A stretch of DNA of 64,000 nucleotides, taken from assembly GCA_023399465.1 (NCBI GenBank), contig JAEWPB010000110.1, forward strand, positions 1 to 64,000, read 5' to 3'. The position numbers and the translations under genes were made by a program. The DNA comes from Pseudomonadota bacterium. GTDB taxonomy: Bacteria; Pseudomonadota; Alphaproteobacteria; Rhizobiales; Rhizobiaceae. The first letter of the stretch is position 1. Every line of letters starts with the position of its first letter. The notes under the pieces were generated by a model that was not told the origin of the DNA, searched no databases, and saw only the letters and a program-made list of their open reading frames with translations. Shown here piece by piece: positions 36,264-44,824 of the stretch.

Positions 36264-36294
36264 TCTCCCGCCCGCAATGAGAGAGGGCGGGAGA
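36264..36294 (+). terminator. 10-bp hairpin between hupE and hupF
   Basis: TCTCCCGCCC and GGGCGGGAGA pair perfectly around an 11-base loop, followed by TCTTCATCC without a T run. It may lower expression of the accessory genes relative to hupSLCDE or protect the upstream mRNA. Confidence 0.5.
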
Positions 36295-36329
36295 TCTTCA
36301 TCCAGGGCACGACAGGAAGGAGCAGCGCC

Positions 36330-36626
36330 ATGTGCATCGGAATCCCAATGCGGGTTGTCGACGGCAACGACCATGTTGCCCGCTGCGAGCGTCACGACGC
36401 GATCTCCACGATATCGATGATGCTGGTTGGTGCACAGCCGCCCGGCACCTATGTGCTTACCCATCTCGGCTCGGCGATCCGCGTTCTCGACGATGCGGAA
36501 GCGACCGCCATCAACAACGCCCTCAAAGGCCTCGCGGAAGCCGTGGACGGCCGCGCCTTCGAGCAGCTCTTTGCCGATCTGATCGACCGCGAGCCGGAGC
36601 TCCCCGAACATCTGCGTGAAAAGTGA
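36330..36626 (+). CDS. hupF: HypC/HupF family hydrogenase chaperone
   Basis: The 98-residue protein starts MCIGIPMRVVDGND: Cys2 is the residue that contacts the large-subunit precursor in this family. The C-terminal extension after DLIDREPELPEH makes it longer than HypC (75 residues, at 43443). HupF works on HupL, protecting it in oxygen. It starts at ATG 36330 behind AGGAAGGAGCAGCGCC. A small hairpin (CTTTCC/GGAAAG, 36632-36650) follows its stop. Confidence 0.94.
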   Translation: MCIGIPMRVVDGNDHVARCERHDAISTISMMLVGAQPPGTYVLTHLGSAIRVLDDAEATAINNALKGLAEAVDGRAFEQLFADLIDREPELPEHLREK

Positions 36627-36705
36627 CAGCTGTCTTTCCTTGCTGGAAAGAAGATTTCCACTTTTCGACCCGCCCGCACCCATCCTGCTGGAAGGAATCC
36701 TTACG

Positions 36706-36727
36706 GATCAGTGCAATCGCGCTGATC
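36706..36727. promoter_or_regulatory. Imperfect 22-bp palindrome beside the hupG promoter
   Basis: GATCAG and CTGATC bracket a partly symmetrical centre (GTGC/GCGC). It ends 7 bases before the sigma-54 -24 element. That is too near for a normal NtrC-type enhancer site, so a repressor or a modulating protein is likelier if it is functional at all. Confidence 0.3.
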
Positions 36728-36734
36728 ACCGTAA

Positions 36735-36750
36735 TGGCACGGCGCTTGCA
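36735..36750 (+). promoter_or_regulatory. Consensus sigma-54 promoter upstream of hupG
   Basis: TGGCACGGCGCTTGCA is an exact TGGCACG-N4-TTGCA match. It is 48 bases before the hupG ATG, in the 171-base gap after hupF. It predicts a separate HoxA/sigma-54-driven transcript for hupGHIJK and the hyp genes downstream. Confidence 0.8.
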
Positions 36751-36797
36751 GTGAACCTCAGCAACATGTCGCAGCATCATTCGGCCAGGAGGAGCCA

Positions 36798-37247
36798 ATG
36801 CCATCTGTTTTAATCCGCGCACTCGGCGAGCGGACGGGTTTGCCCTTCGTGGACGAAGCGAGTATCGACGCGTTCCTCGCCCCGGCAGCGGGCGAGGCCG
36901 TCAACACCATCCTGTTCTTCACCGGTGATCCGAAGCAACGGTCGGAATCGGACGACGTCGCCGTCGTCCTGCCGGAGATTCTGCAGGCCTTTTCCGGGCA
37001 CCTGCGTGGCGCGGTCGTGCAACGGGCCGCGGAGGAAAAGCTGAAGGCGCGCTTCAACGTCGTGGTCATGCCGAGCCTGGTCGTGACGCGGCGCGAACTG
37101 CCGATCGGCGTTCTCGGAAAGATCCGCGACTGGTCGGAATATCTCGACAAGATCGGCGCCTGGCTGGCGCCGGATGCGCCCGTCATGGTGCCGTCGGGCG
37201 GCCCCAAGGTTGAAATCACCCACGCTGGCAAGGAAATCATACGATGA
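36798..37247 (+). CDS. hupG: HupG/HyaE family hydrogenase accessory protein
   Basis: A 149-residue protein with a thioredoxin-like fold: NTILFFTGDPKQRSESDDVAV takes the place of the thioredoxin active-site segment but without CxxC, and FNVVVMPSLVVTRRELPIGV is the second half with the cis-Pro-like MPS. HyaE-type proteins bind the Tat signal of the hydrogenase small subunit and keep it from export until mature. Starts at ATG 36798 after CAGGAGGAGCCA, overlapping hupH by 4 bases. Confidence 0.92.
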   Translation: MPSVLIRALGERTGLPFVDEASIDAFLAPAAGEAVNTILFFTGDPKQRSESDDVAVVLPEILQAFSGHLRGAVVQRAAEEKLKARFNVVVMPSLVVTRRELPIGVLGKIRDWSEYLDKIGAWLAPDAPVMVPSGGPKVEITHAGKEIIR

Positions 37248-38092
37248 AGGCGGGATTCTGGGTCGCCCCCGAGGGCGAGGATGCGGCGATGACGATCATG
37301 CCGATCGGGGCGGACGCGCCGCTTGCCACGCGCAAGCTGAACTTTCTGGCCACCAGCACGGCGGAGGAGATGATCCGCCGCTGTCGCCAGACCGCAGCCC
37401 TGCTGCCGCAGATCGCCGATGCGCTGGCGGTGCAGAAGGCCTCTGAGCCCGGCCGTCTCTTCGACATCACCGACTTTTCCGATGACGACCGTGAACTCAT
37501 TCGCGAAACCCTGGGGGAGGGCGAGGTCGCCGGCGTTGCCGCACTGCAGAACGGCATCATCGCGCAGATCCAGGAAGCGGTCATGGCTGGTGTCTGGCGC
37601 ATCCGGTTCACGAATGCCGACGGTGCCACGCTTGCCGACTATGTCGAGGTCGCGTCCATCCCGGCAGTCGTGCGACAGGCGTGTTCGGTCCTGCCGACGT
37701 CTCTCGTACCGGGGGTGCCGCCGGTCGGCGCCATGAATGTCATGCCGGTCCTCCACGAGGTCGGCGAGCGCTGCGCCGCTTACACCGACGGAGAGGCCCC
37801 GCACGTCATTACATTTTCGCTGTTGCCGATGAGCCCTGATGACATGGACTTCCTGCAGGAAACGCTGGGTGCCGGGCCGGTGCAGCTGACCTCGCGTGGC
37901 TACGGCAGCTGCCGGATCGTGGCGACGGGCGCGCGCAACGTCTGGTCCGTGCAGTTCTACAATGCCATGGACACGATCATCCTCGACACCCTGGAAATCT
38001 GCGACGTGCCGTCCGTGGCGCTCGCGGCCGAAGAGGATTTCCGTGATTCCGAGACCCGGTTGCGGGATATCGAGGAGGCCTATTTCAAATGA
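37244..38092 (+). CDS. hupH: HupH/HyaF family hydrogenase accessory protein
   Basis: A 282-residue protein of the HyaF family. It has the repeated element seen in the family: LIRETLGEGEVAGVAALQNGI and FLQETLGAGPVQLTSRGYGSC, each followed by a strand ending in W(R/S)V-FxNA (VWRIRFTNADG, VWSVQFYNAMD). The duplicated halves are clearly visible. Its role is in late maturation of HupS under oxygen. Starts by ATGA overlap with hupG and ends in an ATGA overlap with hupI. Confidence 0.92.
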   Translation: MKAGFWVAPEGEDAAMTIMPIGADAPLATRKLNFLATSTAEEMIRRCRQTAALLPQIADALAVQKASEPGRLFDITDFSDDDRELIRETLGEGEVAGVAALQNGIIAQIQEAVMAGVWRIRFTNADGATLADYVEVASIPAVVRQACSVLPTSLVPGVPPVGAMNVMPVLHEVGERCAAYTDGEAPHVITFSLLPMSPDDMDFLQETLGAGPVQLTSRGYGSCRIVATGARNVWSVQFYNAMDTIILDTLEICDVPSVALAAEEDFRDSETRLRDIEEAYFK

Positions 38093-38304
38093 GCGCGTTC
38101 GAAAACTTCGGCAAGCGCGAGACGGTGACCGACGAGGACCGGATGGAGTGCGGTATCTGCTGGCATGTCTATGATCCGGCGGAAGGCGATGCGGTCTGGC
38201 AGATCGAGCCGGGGACGCCTTTCGCGGACCTTCCGGAAGACTGGCGCTGTCCGAACTGCGATGCGCTGCAGTCCAAGTTCATGAGGCTGGGCGATGATCG
38301 CTGA
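38089..38304 (+). CDS. hupI: Hydrogenase-associated rubredoxin
   Basis: A 71-residue rubredoxin with CGICWHVYDPAEGD and WRCPNCDALQSKFM as the two iron-binding CxxC pairs. HupI proteins are needed for HupS maturation in air, probably as a redox partner in Fe-S assembly. It overlaps hupH by 4 and hupJ by 11 bases. It differs in sequence from the rubredoxin in the catabolic island (18224-18403). Confidence 0.95.
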   Translation: MSAFENFGKRETVTDEDRMECGICWHVYDPAEGDAVWQIEPGTPFADLPEDWRCPNCDALQSKFMRLGDDR

Positions 38305-38824
38305 CCACGGGGCCTCGGCGGAAGCTGGCGAGGATCCGGCGCATGCGGTCGGTCGACGTCTCGAGCAGCGCTACCGCAGCATCCATCTCGGCGCCATGGC
38401 CGATCTTCCCGTGTGCAATGATGCGCTCGAGGTGGCGGCGACCGGCTTTCGCAGCTACGGCGGACGCGCCTACGGCATCGTCACCACGCCGTGGTTCATG
38501 AACCTTGTTGCCGCCGATCTGCCGGATGGTGTCCCGGCCGCCCATGTCGACGCCGGCATGACGGTTCGCGTCGGGCTGCCGGCCGGCGAGGTCGAGTTCA
38601 TCGCCGGTGACCTCGATGGCATCGGGCGGGTGGATTCGTGTTCGCTCTTTTCGCCTGTCTTCGAATTCGAGACCATGGAGGCGGCGCTGGCGACAGCGGA
38701 AGAGGCGGCGCGGGCGTTCTTCGATCCGGCCACGCTTGAGGAGCCGCCGGCCCCGGCGCCGGCAGTCAGCCGTCGCGACATGCTGCGCGGCCGTTTCCGC
38801 GTCGAGGGAGCCGATCCCCGATGA
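38294..38824 (+). CDS. hupJ: HupJ, HybE-family [NiFe]-hydrogenase assembly chaperone
   Basis: A 176-residue protein. The core LEQRYRSIHLGAMADLPVCN and GIVTTPWFMNLVAADL, then SCSLFSPVFEFETMEAAL, are the conserved blocks of the HybE/HupJ family. The C-terminus VSRRDMLRGRFRVEGAD recalls a Tat-like RR motif although it is C-terminal. It helps small-subunit maturation. Starts at ATG 38294 inside the end of hupI. Confidence 0.92.
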   Translation: MIADHGASAEAGEDPAHAVGRRLEQRYRSIHLGAMADLPVCNDALEVAATGFRSYGGRAYGIVTTPWFMNLVAADLPDGVPAAHVDAGMTVRVGLPAGEVEFIAGDLDGIGRVDSCSLFSPVFEFETMEAALATAEEAARAFFDPATLEEPPAPAPAVSRRDMLRGRFRVEGADPR

Positions 38825-39927
38825 CGTTCGCGCTCGGAGCAGGCACGATCAGGATCAATGTCAGGATCGCCCGGGGGCGCGTCTGCGCCGTCGAGGTCAG
38901 CGCCAGCCGGCCCCAAGGTCTGGCGCGCCTGTTTGTCGGCCGTCGCCCCGAGGAAGCCCCGGCGCTCGCCGGTCAGCTCTTCTCGCTCTGCGGTTTTTCC
39001 CAGTCCGTTGCGGCGCGGCTGGCGCTCCTGGGGGCCGCAGGCCATGCCATGGGGGCGGACGAGCGCCGTCTCGCAGCTTTCGGCCTGCTTGCCGAGCGTG
39101 TCTTCGAAACCCTGCGGGCGTTCGTCCTTGCCTGGCCGTCGGATAAGGTAAAGGCCGGGGCGGCGGAAGCCGGGTTTCTGCGTGAGGCGCTTGCCGCCTC
39201 GCACGAGATCCTTGCCAGGGTCCGCAGCGGGCAGAGCGACGACAGCATGTTCGACGCGCCGGTCGCCCGGCTTGCGGCGGCAGCGCGGGGACTCGGGATC
39301 GGCGAGACGGACCGGGAGCCGGCAGCCGGGTCGGTCTGCGCCGCAATTCTGGGCGAGACCCGCCGCGACCAGATTTTCAGACGCCGGCGCGCCGATGCGC
39401 TGCAGGGAGCCGACGACGCCGAAGTGATCGGCCACCTCACCCGTGTCCAGGGCTACGAGGCACTTCCCTATCTGGCCGGACGGATCGCCGAGACGGGCGC
39501 CTGTGCGCGGCTTTGCAACGGTGCTGCCGGCAACGAGCCGCACATGGCCTCGCGCTTTCTCGCCCGCATCGACGATGTGCGTCTCTGTCTCGAACAGCTC
39601 CGGCGGATGGCGGGGGGAGAGAACGTCGACCTCGCGCCGCTGCTCGAAGGCCGGCCCACCTCATCGTCTGGCGGCTGCGGGGTGGTCGAATGCGCGCGCG
39701 GCAGGCTCTATCACACGGCGGAAATCGGAGCCGACGGCCTGATCGGCAGCTATCGCATTCTTGCACCGACGGAATGGAACTTTCATCCGGCCGGCCCCTT
39801 GGTCGAGACGCTGCTTTCCTGCAGGCTCGATGTCGACGCAGGGCAGAAAGCCGTTGCGCAACTGGTGGCTTTGTTCGATCCATGCGTCGCGTTCGAAATC
39901 AACCTGAGCGAGGCTCGCCATGCATGA
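38821..39927 (+). CDS. hupK: HupK, scaffold protein related to the hydrogenase large subunit
   Basis: The 368-residue protein resembles a degenerate HupL: SARLFVGRRPEEAPALAGQL and FSLCGFSQSVAARLA occupy the place of RxCGxC, GCGVVECARGRLYHTAEIG matches the large-subunit block before the C-terminus, APTEWNFHPAGPLVETLL aligns with PTTWNxSPRD, and FDPCVAFEI aligns with FDPCxxC but has one Cys only. HupK is thought to act as scaffold for Fe(CN)2CO transfer. Overlaps hupJ by 4 bases and hypA by 8. Confidence 0.92.
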   Translation: MTFALGAGTIRINVRIARGRVCAVEVSASRPQGLARLFVGRRPEEAPALAGQLFSLCGFSQSVAARLALLGAAGHAMGADERRLAAFGLLAERVFETLRAFVLAWPSDKVKAGAAEAGFLREALAASHEILARVRSGQSDDSMFDAPVARLAAAARGLGIGETDREPAAGSVCAAILGETRRDQIFRRRRADALQGADDAEVIGHLTRVQGYEALPYLAGRIAETGACARLCNGAAGNEPHMASRFLARIDDVRLCLEQLRRMAGGENVDLAPLLEGRPTSSSGGCGVVECARGRLYHTAEIGADGLIGSYRILAPTEWNFHPAGPLVETLLSCRLDVDAGQKAVAQLVALFDPCVAFEINLSEARHA

Positions 39928-40261
39928 AATGTCGCTGATGGAAAGCGTCGTCGAAATCGTCTGTGATACGGCGCGCAGGAACGGCGCGCGCGCCGTCAGA
40001 TCGGTGCGGCTCGATCTCGGGGTCTTGAGCCATGTCGATCCGCAGGCGCTGGCCTTCTGCCACGAGGCGGTGACGCGGGGAACCATCGCCGAAGGGGCAA
40101 CGCTCGAAATCAACCGTATTGCCGGTGAAGGCTGGTGCCTCGATTGCGAAAAGACGGTAGCTCTGACGGAACGCTTCGGCGCCTGCCCGGACTGTGGCCG
40201 CCATCGCGTGCAGATGACGGCGGGGGATGAAATGAAGATCAGGGATATGGAGGTGATCTGA
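39920..40261 (+). CDS. hypA: Hydrogenase nickel-insertion protein HypA
   Basis: A 113-residue protein starting MHEMSLMESVVEIV, where His2 binds nickel. The zinc domain is CLDCEKTVALTERFGACPDC, with two CxxC pairs. It delivers nickel with HypB to the large subunit. The stop TGA shares a base with the ATG of hypB. Confidence 0.97.
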   Translation: MHEMSLMESVVEIVCDTARRNGARAVRSVRLDLGVLSHVDPQALAFCHEAVTRGTIAEGATLEINRIAGEGWCLDCEKTVALTERFGACPDCGRHRVQMTAGDEMKIRDMEVI

Positions 40262-41175
40262 TGTGCACTGTATGCGGATGCGGCGGCGAGACCGTCATCG
40301 AAACGGGCGACGGCAAAACGCACGGGCACAGCCATTCCCACGGGCACCATGGGCATCATGAACACGGGGACTATCACCACCATCATGATCACGGCCATGG
40401 CCACCATCATCATCACGACCATGATCACCATCATGGCGAAGACGGCGATGTGCATTACGGCATGGGCATCGCAGGAGTGCATGTCCCAGGAATGAGCCAG
40501 GAACGGATCATCCAGATCGAACAGGACATCCTTTCGAAGAACGATCGTTTCGCCCGCGAAAATCGCGCCGTCTTCGCCCGCAAGGGGGTGTTCGCGTTGA
40601 ACTTCGTCTCGAGCCCGGGTTCCGGCAAGACCAGCCTTTTGGTTCGCACCATCAACGATCTGAAGGACCGGTTGGCGATCTGCGTGATCGAGGGCGATCA
40701 GCAGACGTCCAACGATGCCGCCCGCATCCGCGCCACCGGCGCACAGGCGATCCAGATCAATACCGGCAAGGGCTGTCATCTCGACGCGCACATGGTCGGC
40801 CATGCGGCGGAAGGTCTTGCGCTCGAACAGAGCTCGGTGCTGTTCATCGAGAATGTCGGCAATCTCGTCTGTCCCGCCGCCTTTGATCTTGGCGAGGCCC
40901 ACAAGGTCGCGGTGCTTTCGGTCACCGAGGGCGAAGACAAGCCGCTGAAATATCCCGACATGTTTGCCGCCGCGGACCTGATGATCCTCAACAAGTCGGA
41001 CCTGCTGCCGCATCTCGAATTCGATGTCGGGCTCTGCATTGCCAATGCGCTCAAGGTCAATCCGAAGCTGCACACGCTGGTTGTTTCCGCCCGCACCGGC
41101 GAGGGCATGGAGGCGTTCTACGCCTGGCTCGAGGCCTCGGCGGCGCTGCAGGCCGTCAAGGCAAGGGCGATCTGA
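40261..41175 (+). CDS. hypB: Hydrogenase nickel-incorporation GTPase HypB
   Basis: The 304-residue protein has three parts. First MCTVCGCGGE, the high-affinity nickel motif CxxCGC. Second a long His-rich segment (about residues 20-60, mostly HG, HD and runs of up to five His) for nickel storage. Third the GTPase: P-loop VSSPGSGKTSLL, IEGDQQTSNDAARI, and switch residues CHLDAHMVGHA with the metal site Cys-His. NKSDLLPHL is the G4 motif. It stores nickel and powers its insertion by GTP hydrolysis. The stop is followed after three bases by hypF. Confidence 0.97.
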   Translation: MCTVCGCGGETVIETGDGKTHGHSHSHGHHGHHEHGDYHHHHDHGHGHHHHHDHDHHHGEDGDVHYGMGIAGVHVPGMSQERIIQIEQDILSKNDRFARENRAVFARKGVFALNFVSSPGSGKTSLLVRTINDLKDRLAICVIEGDQQTSNDAARIRATGAQAIQINTGKGCHLDAHMVGHAAEGLALEQSSVLFIENVGNLVCPAAFDLGEAHKVAVLSVTEGEDKPLKYPDMFAAADLMILNKSDLLPHLEFDVGLCIANALKVNPKLHTLVVSARTGEGMEAFYAWLEASAALQAVKARAI

Positions 41176-41178
41176 ACC

Positions 41179-43452
41179 ATGGCGAGGGTCGCCACCGCAT
41201 TTCCGACTGAGGCCGTCTCACGGCTACGCCTTCGCGTGCGCGGCTGCGTGCAGGGCGTGGGCTTCCGGCCCTTCGCCTATGGACTTGCCCGGGACATGGG
41301 GCTGGCGGGACATGTGCTGAACGATGCGGACGGCGTGCTGATCGAGGTCGAGGGCCCGGCGGCCGGCGATTTTGTCGTCGCACTGCGCGAGCAGGCGCCG
41401 CCACTGGCCCGGATTGACGACATCGAGGTCTGCGAGCTTGCCCCGACCGGCGGCGACGGCTTCGCCATCCTTGAAAGCCGGGGCGGCAGGGCCGCGACCC
41501 GGATTGCCGCGGATGCCGCCGTCTGCGATGCCTGTCTTGGCGAACTGCGAAATCCGGACAGCCGCTTTCACGGCTATGCCTTCGTCAACTGCACCCATTG
41601 CGGGCCGCGCTTTACCATCACCCGTTCGCTCCCCTACGACCGGGCACAGACATCGATGGCCGTATTTCCGATGTGCGCCGCCTGTCGGCCGGAATACACC
41701 GATCCACGAAATCGCCGCTTTCATGCCGAACCCGTTGCCTGTCCCGATTGCGGGCCGCGCCTCAGCCATCCGATTGCCGAAATCGCGGGTGCCATTCGCG
41801 AAGGCAGGATAGTCGCTCTCAAGGGGATCGGCGGCTTTCACCTCATCTGCGACGCGCGCAACGAAGCAGCCATTGAAAACTTGCGCGCGCGAAAGGGGCG
41901 CGATCAGAAGCCCTTTGCGGTGATGGTCCGCGACATTGCGGCAGCGCGCATGATCGCGGGTGTAACACGCGAGGAGGCGAAGCTGCTTGAAAGCGCCGCC
42001 CGGCCGATCGTGCTTACCGACAGTCGCTGCGCTCTTCCGTCTTCACTGGCGCCGAACCTGACGCGGATCGGCGTTATGCTGGCCTACGCGCCTGTTCACC
42101 ATCTGCTTTTCGATGCGCTGGCCTCTTCCGGCGCGGTGCAACCCGTCGCCCTGGTCGCCACCAGCGCCAACCCCGGCGGCGAGCCGCTGGCGTCGGGCAA
42201 CGAAGAGGCGAAGCGGCGATTGTCCGATATCGCCGACCTGATCGTCACCCACGACCGCGACATCGTCGTGCGTGCGGATGATTCCGTGATGCAGATCATC
42301 AACGGGGCCCCGGCATTCCTGCGCAGGGCGAGGGGCTTCGTTCCGGAGCCCGTCGAACTTCCCGAAGACGGGCCACCGGTCATCGCGACAGGAGCCGATC
42401 TCAAGAACACGGTCTGCGTCACCCGCGGCCGGGAAGCGTTTCTCTCCCAGCATGTCGGCAGCCTCGACAATGCCGAGACGATCCGCTTCCAGCAGGAGAC
42501 GATCGCGCATCTCTGTTCCATCCTCGACGTCCGGCCCGAATTCGCCGCCTGCGATCTGCATCCGGATTTCCGTTCCGTGCGTATTGCGGAACACCTGGGC
42601 CTGCCGCTCCTCAGGGTGCAGCACCATCTCGCCCATGTGGCGGCGGTTGCCGCCGAACATCACCTCGACGGCACGGTTCTGGGCCTCGCGATGGATGGGC
42701 ACGGCCACGGCGCCGATGGCGGTATCTGGGGCGGAGAAATGCTCGTGATCGATGCCGGCCGCTGGCAACGGGCGGGTTCCCTTGTTCCGATGCCGCTGCC
42801 CGGTGGCGACAAGGCGGCCCGGGAACCGTGGCGAATGGCCGTGGCCGCCCTGCATGCGACCGGCCGGATGGATCTCGTTGCCCGCCTGCTGCCCGATCAC
42901 GACGGGGCGATCCGTCTGGCTCGAATGCTGTCGGGCGGCATGCGGGCGCCGCACACGTCGAGCATGGGCCGCCTGTTTGACGCGGCTGCCGCAATATCAG
43001 GCGTGAGACTGGAGCAGGGCTATGAGGGTCAGGCGGCAATGGAACTGGAAGAGCTCGTCGATGCGCCCTGTCGCTTGCCGGCGGGCTATGCGATCACCGC
43101 CGATAACCTCGACCTCATGCCCGTGCTTGCCCATCTGGCGGACCGTGGCCTGAAAGGGGCAGCCGCCGCGAACCTCTTTCACGGATCGGTTATCGCCGGG
43201 CTCGCGGCGTGGGTCTCGCGCGCTGCGGTAAAGGCAGGCACGCGCAAGATCGTCCTTGGCGGCGGTTGCTTCATGAACCGCATCCTCGCCCACGGCCTCG
43301 CAAACGCGCTGCGCGGCCTTGGGCTCGAACCTTATCTTCCGGCCAGGGCGCCGGCAAACGACGGAGGCGTTGCGCTCGGCCAGGCGGCCTGGTTGCACCG
43401 CGTCCTCAGGAGCGATCCTGCTCAACTGGAGGAGCCGACAAAATGTGCCTAG
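41179..43452 (+). CDS. hypF: Carbamoyltransferase HypF
   Basis: A full-length 757-residue HypF with four domains: acylphosphatase (RLRVRGCVQGVGFRPFAYGLA), two zinc fingers (CDACLGELRNPDSRFHGYAF with CTHCGPRF; CAACRPEY with CPDCGPRL), the YrdC-like adenylation domain (VALKGIGGFHLICDARN) and the Kae1-like domain (VQHHLAHVAAVAAEH, LAMDGHGHGADGGIWGGEML, GGGCFMNRILA). From carbamoyl phosphate it makes the thiocarbamate on HypE that becomes the cyanide ligands. The stop TAG lies inside the start of hypC (10-base overlap). Confidence 0.97.
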   Translation: MARVATAFPTEAVSRLRLRVRGCVQGVGFRPFAYGLARDMGLAGHVLNDADGVLIEVEGPAAGDFVVALREQAPPLARIDDIEVCELAPTGGDGFAILESRGGRAATRIAADAAVCDACLGELRNPDSRFHGYAFVNCTHCGPRFTITRSLPYDRAQTSMAVFPMCAACRPEYTDPRNRRFHAEPVACPDCGPRLSHPIAEIAGAIREGRIVALKGIGGFHLICDARNEAAIENLRARKGRDQKPFAVMVRDIAAARMIAGVTREEAKLLESAARPIVLTDSRCALPSSLAPNLTRIGVMLAYAPVHHLLFDALASSGAVQPVALVATSANPGGEPLASGNEEAKRRLSDIADLIVTHDRDIVVRADDSVMQIINGAPAFLRRARGFVPEPVELPEDGPPVIATGADLKNTVCVTRGREAFLSQHVGSLDNAETIRFQQETIAHLCSILDVRPEFAACDLHPDFRSVRIAEHLGLPLLRVQHHLAHVAAVAAEHHLDGTVLGLAMDGHGHGADGGIWGGEMLVIDAGRWQRAGSLVPMPLPGGDKAAREPWRMAVAALHATGRMDLVARLLPDHDGAIRLARMLSGGMRAPHTSSMGRLFDAAAAISGVRLEQGYEGQAAMELEELVDAPCRLPAGYAITADNLDLMPVLAHLADRGLKGAAAANLFHGSVIAGLAAWVSRAAVKAGTRKIVLGGGCFMNRILAHGLANALRGLGLEPYLPARAPANDGGVALGQAAWLHRVLRSDPAQLEEPTKCA

Positions 43453-43670
43453 CCATACCGGTCCAGGTAAAGGAGGTGCTGCCCGACAACATGGCAAAAG
43501 TCACGTTGGACGGTGTCTCGAAGATCATATCGACGGCACTCGTCGATGATGTGCAGCCCGGTGACTATCTGGTCCTGCACGTCGGCTATGCGCTGGCGAA
43601 GATCGATGCGGAGGAGGCCGAGCGGACGCTGGCGCTGATCCGCGAAGCAGCGCTGGGAGATGCGGCATGA
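43443..43670 (+). CDS. hypC: Hydrogenase chaperone HypC
   Basis: A 75-residue protein beginning MCLAIPVQVKEVLPDNMAKV; Cys2 binds the Fe(CN)2CO group in the complex with HypD and later the large-subunit precursor. It is the general partner, while the related longer HupF (36330) is specific for HupL. Overlaps hypF by 10 bases and hypD by 4. Confidence 0.96.
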   Translation: MCLAIPVQVKEVLPDNMAKVTLDGVSKIISTALVDDVQPGDYLVLHVGYALAKIDAEEAERTLALIREAALGDAA

Positions 43671-44824
43671 AGTATATTGACGAGTATCGTGACGGACGGA
43701 TCGCCAAGGAGATCGCCAGCCAGATCGCGGCCCAGGCGGATCCCGCCCGCAGCTATCATTTCATGGAATTCTGCGGCGGGCACACCCACGCCATTTCGCG
43801 CTACGGCCTCGAGGACATGCTGCCGGCCAATGTCCGGATGATCCACGGACCGGGCTGTCCCGTCTGCGTGCTGCCGATTGGCCGCATCGACGCGGCGATC
43901 GCGCTTTCCATGCGGCCGGAGATCACGCTCTGCACCTATGGCGACCTGATGCGGGTTCCGGGCTCGGACGGTTCGAGCCTGCTCAAGGCGAAGGCGGCGG
44001 GCGCCGATATCCGCATGGTCTACTCGACCCTTGATGCCCTGAAGATCGCCGAGAACGAGCCGCATCGGGAAGTGGTGTTCTTCGCCATCGGGTTCGAGAC
44101 GACGACACCGCCGACGGCGCTGGCGCTGCGCGCCGCAATCGCCAAGCAACTGCAGAATTTCTCGATCTTCTGCAATCACGTGCTGACCCCGGCGGCAATC
44201 CAGAACATTCTGGAAAGCCCCGACGTGTCGAAACTCGGGCTGATCAAGATCGACGGTTTCATCGGTCCGGCCCATGTCAGCACGGTGATCGGGACGGAGC
44301 CCTACGAGTTCTTCGCGGAAAAATTCCAGAAACCCGTAGTAGTTGCCGGCTTCGAGCCGCTCGACGTCATCCAGGCGATCCTGATGCTGGTCCGTCAGGT
44401 GAATTCCGGCAGGCATGAGGTCGAGAACCAGTATATCCGGGCAGTGACCAGGACCGGCAACGGCAAGGCCCAGGACGAGGTCGCCGAATTCTTCGAAGTG
44501 CGAGAGAGCTTCGAGTGGCGCGGCCTCGGCGAGGTGCCTTACGGCGCGCTGCGGCTGCGCCCGCAATATCAGGAATATGATGCGGAGAAGCGGTTCGCGA
44601 TGGTCACGCCGCAGGCGAAGGACAATCCGGCCTGCGAATGCGGGGCGATCCTGCGCGGCGTCAAGAAGCCGTCCGATTGCAAGCTGTTCGGTACCGTCTG
44701 CACGCCGGATACGCCGATGGGATCGTGCATGGTGTCTTCCGAAGGCGCCTGTGCCGCCCACTGGACCTACGGCCGCTTTCGCGAACACGCCAAAGCCCGC
44801 CAAGCTCGGGAGACCGCCGCATGA
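43667..44824 (+). CDS. hypD: Fe-ligand assembly protein HypD
   Basis: A 385-residue Fe-S protein. It has EFCGGHTHAISRYG with the Cys that holds the iron ligand set, HGPGCPVCVLPIG with the redox thiols, GFETTTPPTA, and the C-terminal Cys set for the [4Fe-4S] cluster: CECGAILRGVKKPSDCKLFG then CTPDTPMGSCMVSSEGACAAH. With HypC it assembles Fe(CN)2CO. Overlaps both hypC and hypE by 4 bases. Confidence 0.97.
   Translation: MKYIDEYRDGRIAKEIASQIAAQADPARSYHFMEFCGGHTHAISRYGLEDMLPANVRMIHGPGCPVCVLPIGRIDAAIALSMRPEITLCTYGDLMRVPGSDGSSLLKAKAAGADIRMVYSTLDALKIAENEPHREVVFFAIGFETTTPPTALALRAAIAKQLQNFSIFCNHVLTPAAIQNILESPDVSKLGLIKIDGFIGPAHVSTVIGTEPYEFFAEKFQKPVVVAGFEPLDVIQAILMLVRQVNSGRHEVENQYIRAVTRTGNGKAQDEVAEFFEVRESFEWRGLGEVPYGALRLRPQYQEYDAEKRFAMVTPQAKDNPACECGAILRGVKKPSDCKLFGTVCTPDTPMGSCMVSSEGACAAHWTYGRFREHAKARQARETAA

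Noticed and set aside
40321..40450. Repetitive CAC/CAT-rich DNA as a repeat element or CRISPR-like array
   Set aside because: It is the in-frame His-rich region of HypB; there are no regular repeats and spacers.
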